This document shows, in pieces, positions 5,329 through 6,265 of a stretch of DNA of 6,265 nt. The notes below the pieces were generated by a model, which worked only from the letters and a program-made list of their open reading frames with translations, was not told the origin of the DNA and ran no database searches. The translations under genes and the position numbers were made by a program. Numbering within the stretch: position 1 is the first letter of the stretch; each line of letters starts with the position of its first letter. The DNA comes from Rubritepida sp. (lineage in GTDB: Bacteria > Pseudomonadota > Alphaproteobacteria > Acetobacterales > Acetobacteraceae), in contig JALHNW010000113.1 in assembly GCA_022843345.1 (NCBI GenBank), positions 1 through 6,265 on the forward strand, read 5' to 3'.

Positions 5329-6265
5329 ATGATCACCGCGATGCGCCGCCTGGCCGGCACCTGGTTCGCCAAGGCCCTCTTCGTCCTGCTCATCCTGTCC
5401 TTCGCCGTCTGGGGCATCGAGGACATGATCCGCAACATCGGTCGCGACACCGCCGTCGCGCGCGTGGGCGGCGAGGCCATCGAGGTGCAGGAGGCCCAGG
5501 AGGCGGCGACGCGCGAGCTGCAGCGCATCACCCGCCAGCTCCAGGGCGCCTTCACCCCCGACGCGCGCATCCGCCGCGCGGTGGCCGAGCAGGCGGTGGA
5601 GTCCCTCGTCATCGACCGCGTGCAGCGCCAGGAGGCGCGGCGCCTGGGCATCGCCGTGCCCGACGAGGCGGTGCGCGCCTACGTCTTCCGCATCCCCGGC
5701 TTCGCAGGCGCGGACGGCCGCTTCTCGCGCGAGGCGTTCAACCAGTTCCTGCGCCAGAACGACCTGACCGAGGGCGCCTTCCTGGCCCTGCTGCGCGCGG
5801 ACCTGCAGCGCCAGCAGCTTTCGGGCGCCGTGCGCGCCGGTGCCGCCACCCCCGCCGTGCTGGGCGAGCGCCTCCTGGCCTGGCAGCTGGAGCGCCGCAC
5901 CGCCACCCTGGTGGAACTCCCCTGGGCCGACGCCCCCGAGCCGGCGGAGCCCACCGAGGCCCAGCTCGCCCGCTTCCACGAGAACAACGCCCGCGCCTTC
6001 TCCACCCCCGAGACGCGCGAGGTCGCGGTCGCCGTGCTCAACGCCCAGCGCATGATGGCTCAGGTGAGCGTGAGCGAGCGCGAGGTCGAGGATTACTTCG
6101 CCGCCAACCGCGCCCGCTGGTCCACCCCCGAGCGGCGCGAGATCTTCCAGGCCATCGTGCCGTCGGAGGACGCGGCCGCGGCGCTCGCCGCGCAGTGGCG
6201 CGAGGGCGCGGAATTTCCCGCCATCGAGGCCGCCGCGGCGGCGGCCGGCGGCGGCGCCACCGCGC
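5329..6265 (+). CDS. ppiD: PpiD-like membrane-anchored periplasmic folding factor, 5' part only
   Basis: PpiD proteins are inner-membrane-anchored periplasmic chaperones that sit near the Sec exit and catch emerging polypeptides. The visible 312 residues hold a basic start and a single N-terminal transmembrane anchor (about 13-30, [18 protein letters not shown]). A SurA_N_3-type chaperone region follows ([23 protein letters not shown] at about 43-65, then [17 protein letters not shown] and [15 protein letters not shown] segments to about 170). Two related repeats, [10 protein letters not shown] and [10 protein letters not shown], lie at about 223-232 and 263-272. The parvulin domain would begin near residue 268 and is cut by the window; full-length relatives have about 620 residues. 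The start is uncertain. ATG 5329 gives [12 protein letters not shown], typical of relatives. ATG 5290 would add 13 residues and ATG 5341 would remove 4; none has a good Shine-Dalgarno. It is divergent from tpiA. Confidence 0.9.
   Translation, partial: MITAMRRLAGTWFAKALFVLLILSFAVWGIEDMIRNIGRDTAVARVGGEAIEVQEAQEAATRELQRITRQLQGAFTPDARIRRAVAEQAVESLVIDRVQRQEARRLGIAVPDEAVRAYVFRIPGFAGADGRFSREAFNQFLRQNDLTEGAFLALLRADLQRQQLSGAVRAGAATPAVLGERLLAWQLERRTATLVELPWADAPEPAEPTEAQLARFHENNARAFSTPETREVAVAVLNAQRMMAQVSVSEREVEDYFAANRARWSTPERREIFQAIVPSEDAAAALAAQWREGAEFPAIEAAAAAAGGGATA

Noticed and set aside
5248..5979. N-terminal extension of tpiA to 5979
   Set aside because: The extension is antisense to ppiD and has no similarity to the family. 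The ATG at 5247 gives the canonical TpiA start with a good Shine-Dalgarno.

Overview
This is a very GC-rich, densely packed chromosomal segment with seven protein-coding genes. The proteins look alphaproteobacterial, and an Acetobacteraceae/Roseomonas-like Rhodospirillales source is my best guess. That guess rests on base composition, protein style and the divergent tpiA/ppiD arrangement, not on a database search. The window holds ordinary housekeeping genes. I see no phage, IS element, CRISPR array, tRNA or rRNA, and no convincing new multi-gene system.

Six genes lie on the minus strand and read right to left: tpiA (5247-4498), secG (4484-4164), surA (4128-2827), rsmA/ksgA (2684-1863), an unassigned metallo-beta-lactamase-fold hydrolase (1822-941) and rluC (918 running off the left edge). 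The gaps are 13, 35, 142, 40 and 22 nt, so one long transcript or two overlapping units are plausible. The only sizeable gap, between surA and rsmA, contains a long imperfect inverted repeat directly after the surA stop codon. A ppiD-type gene (5329 onward) is divergent from tpiA and runs off the right edge. No stretch longer than 300 bases lacks a gene.

Functionally the genes form three groups. TpiA is a glycolytic enzyme. SecG, SurA and PpiD act at successive steps of protein export and envelope folding: the Sec channel, a periplasmic chaperone, and an inner-membrane-anchored chaperone. RsmA and RluC modify 16S and 23S rRNA. The hydrolase between the two rRNA-modification genes is the one complete gene whose job cannot be read from the sequence. 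Gene order is a hybrid of familiar neighbourhoods. surA and rsmA are together, but the pdxA that often lies between them is absent. tpiA-secG is present, but the pyrG that often follows secG is not there.
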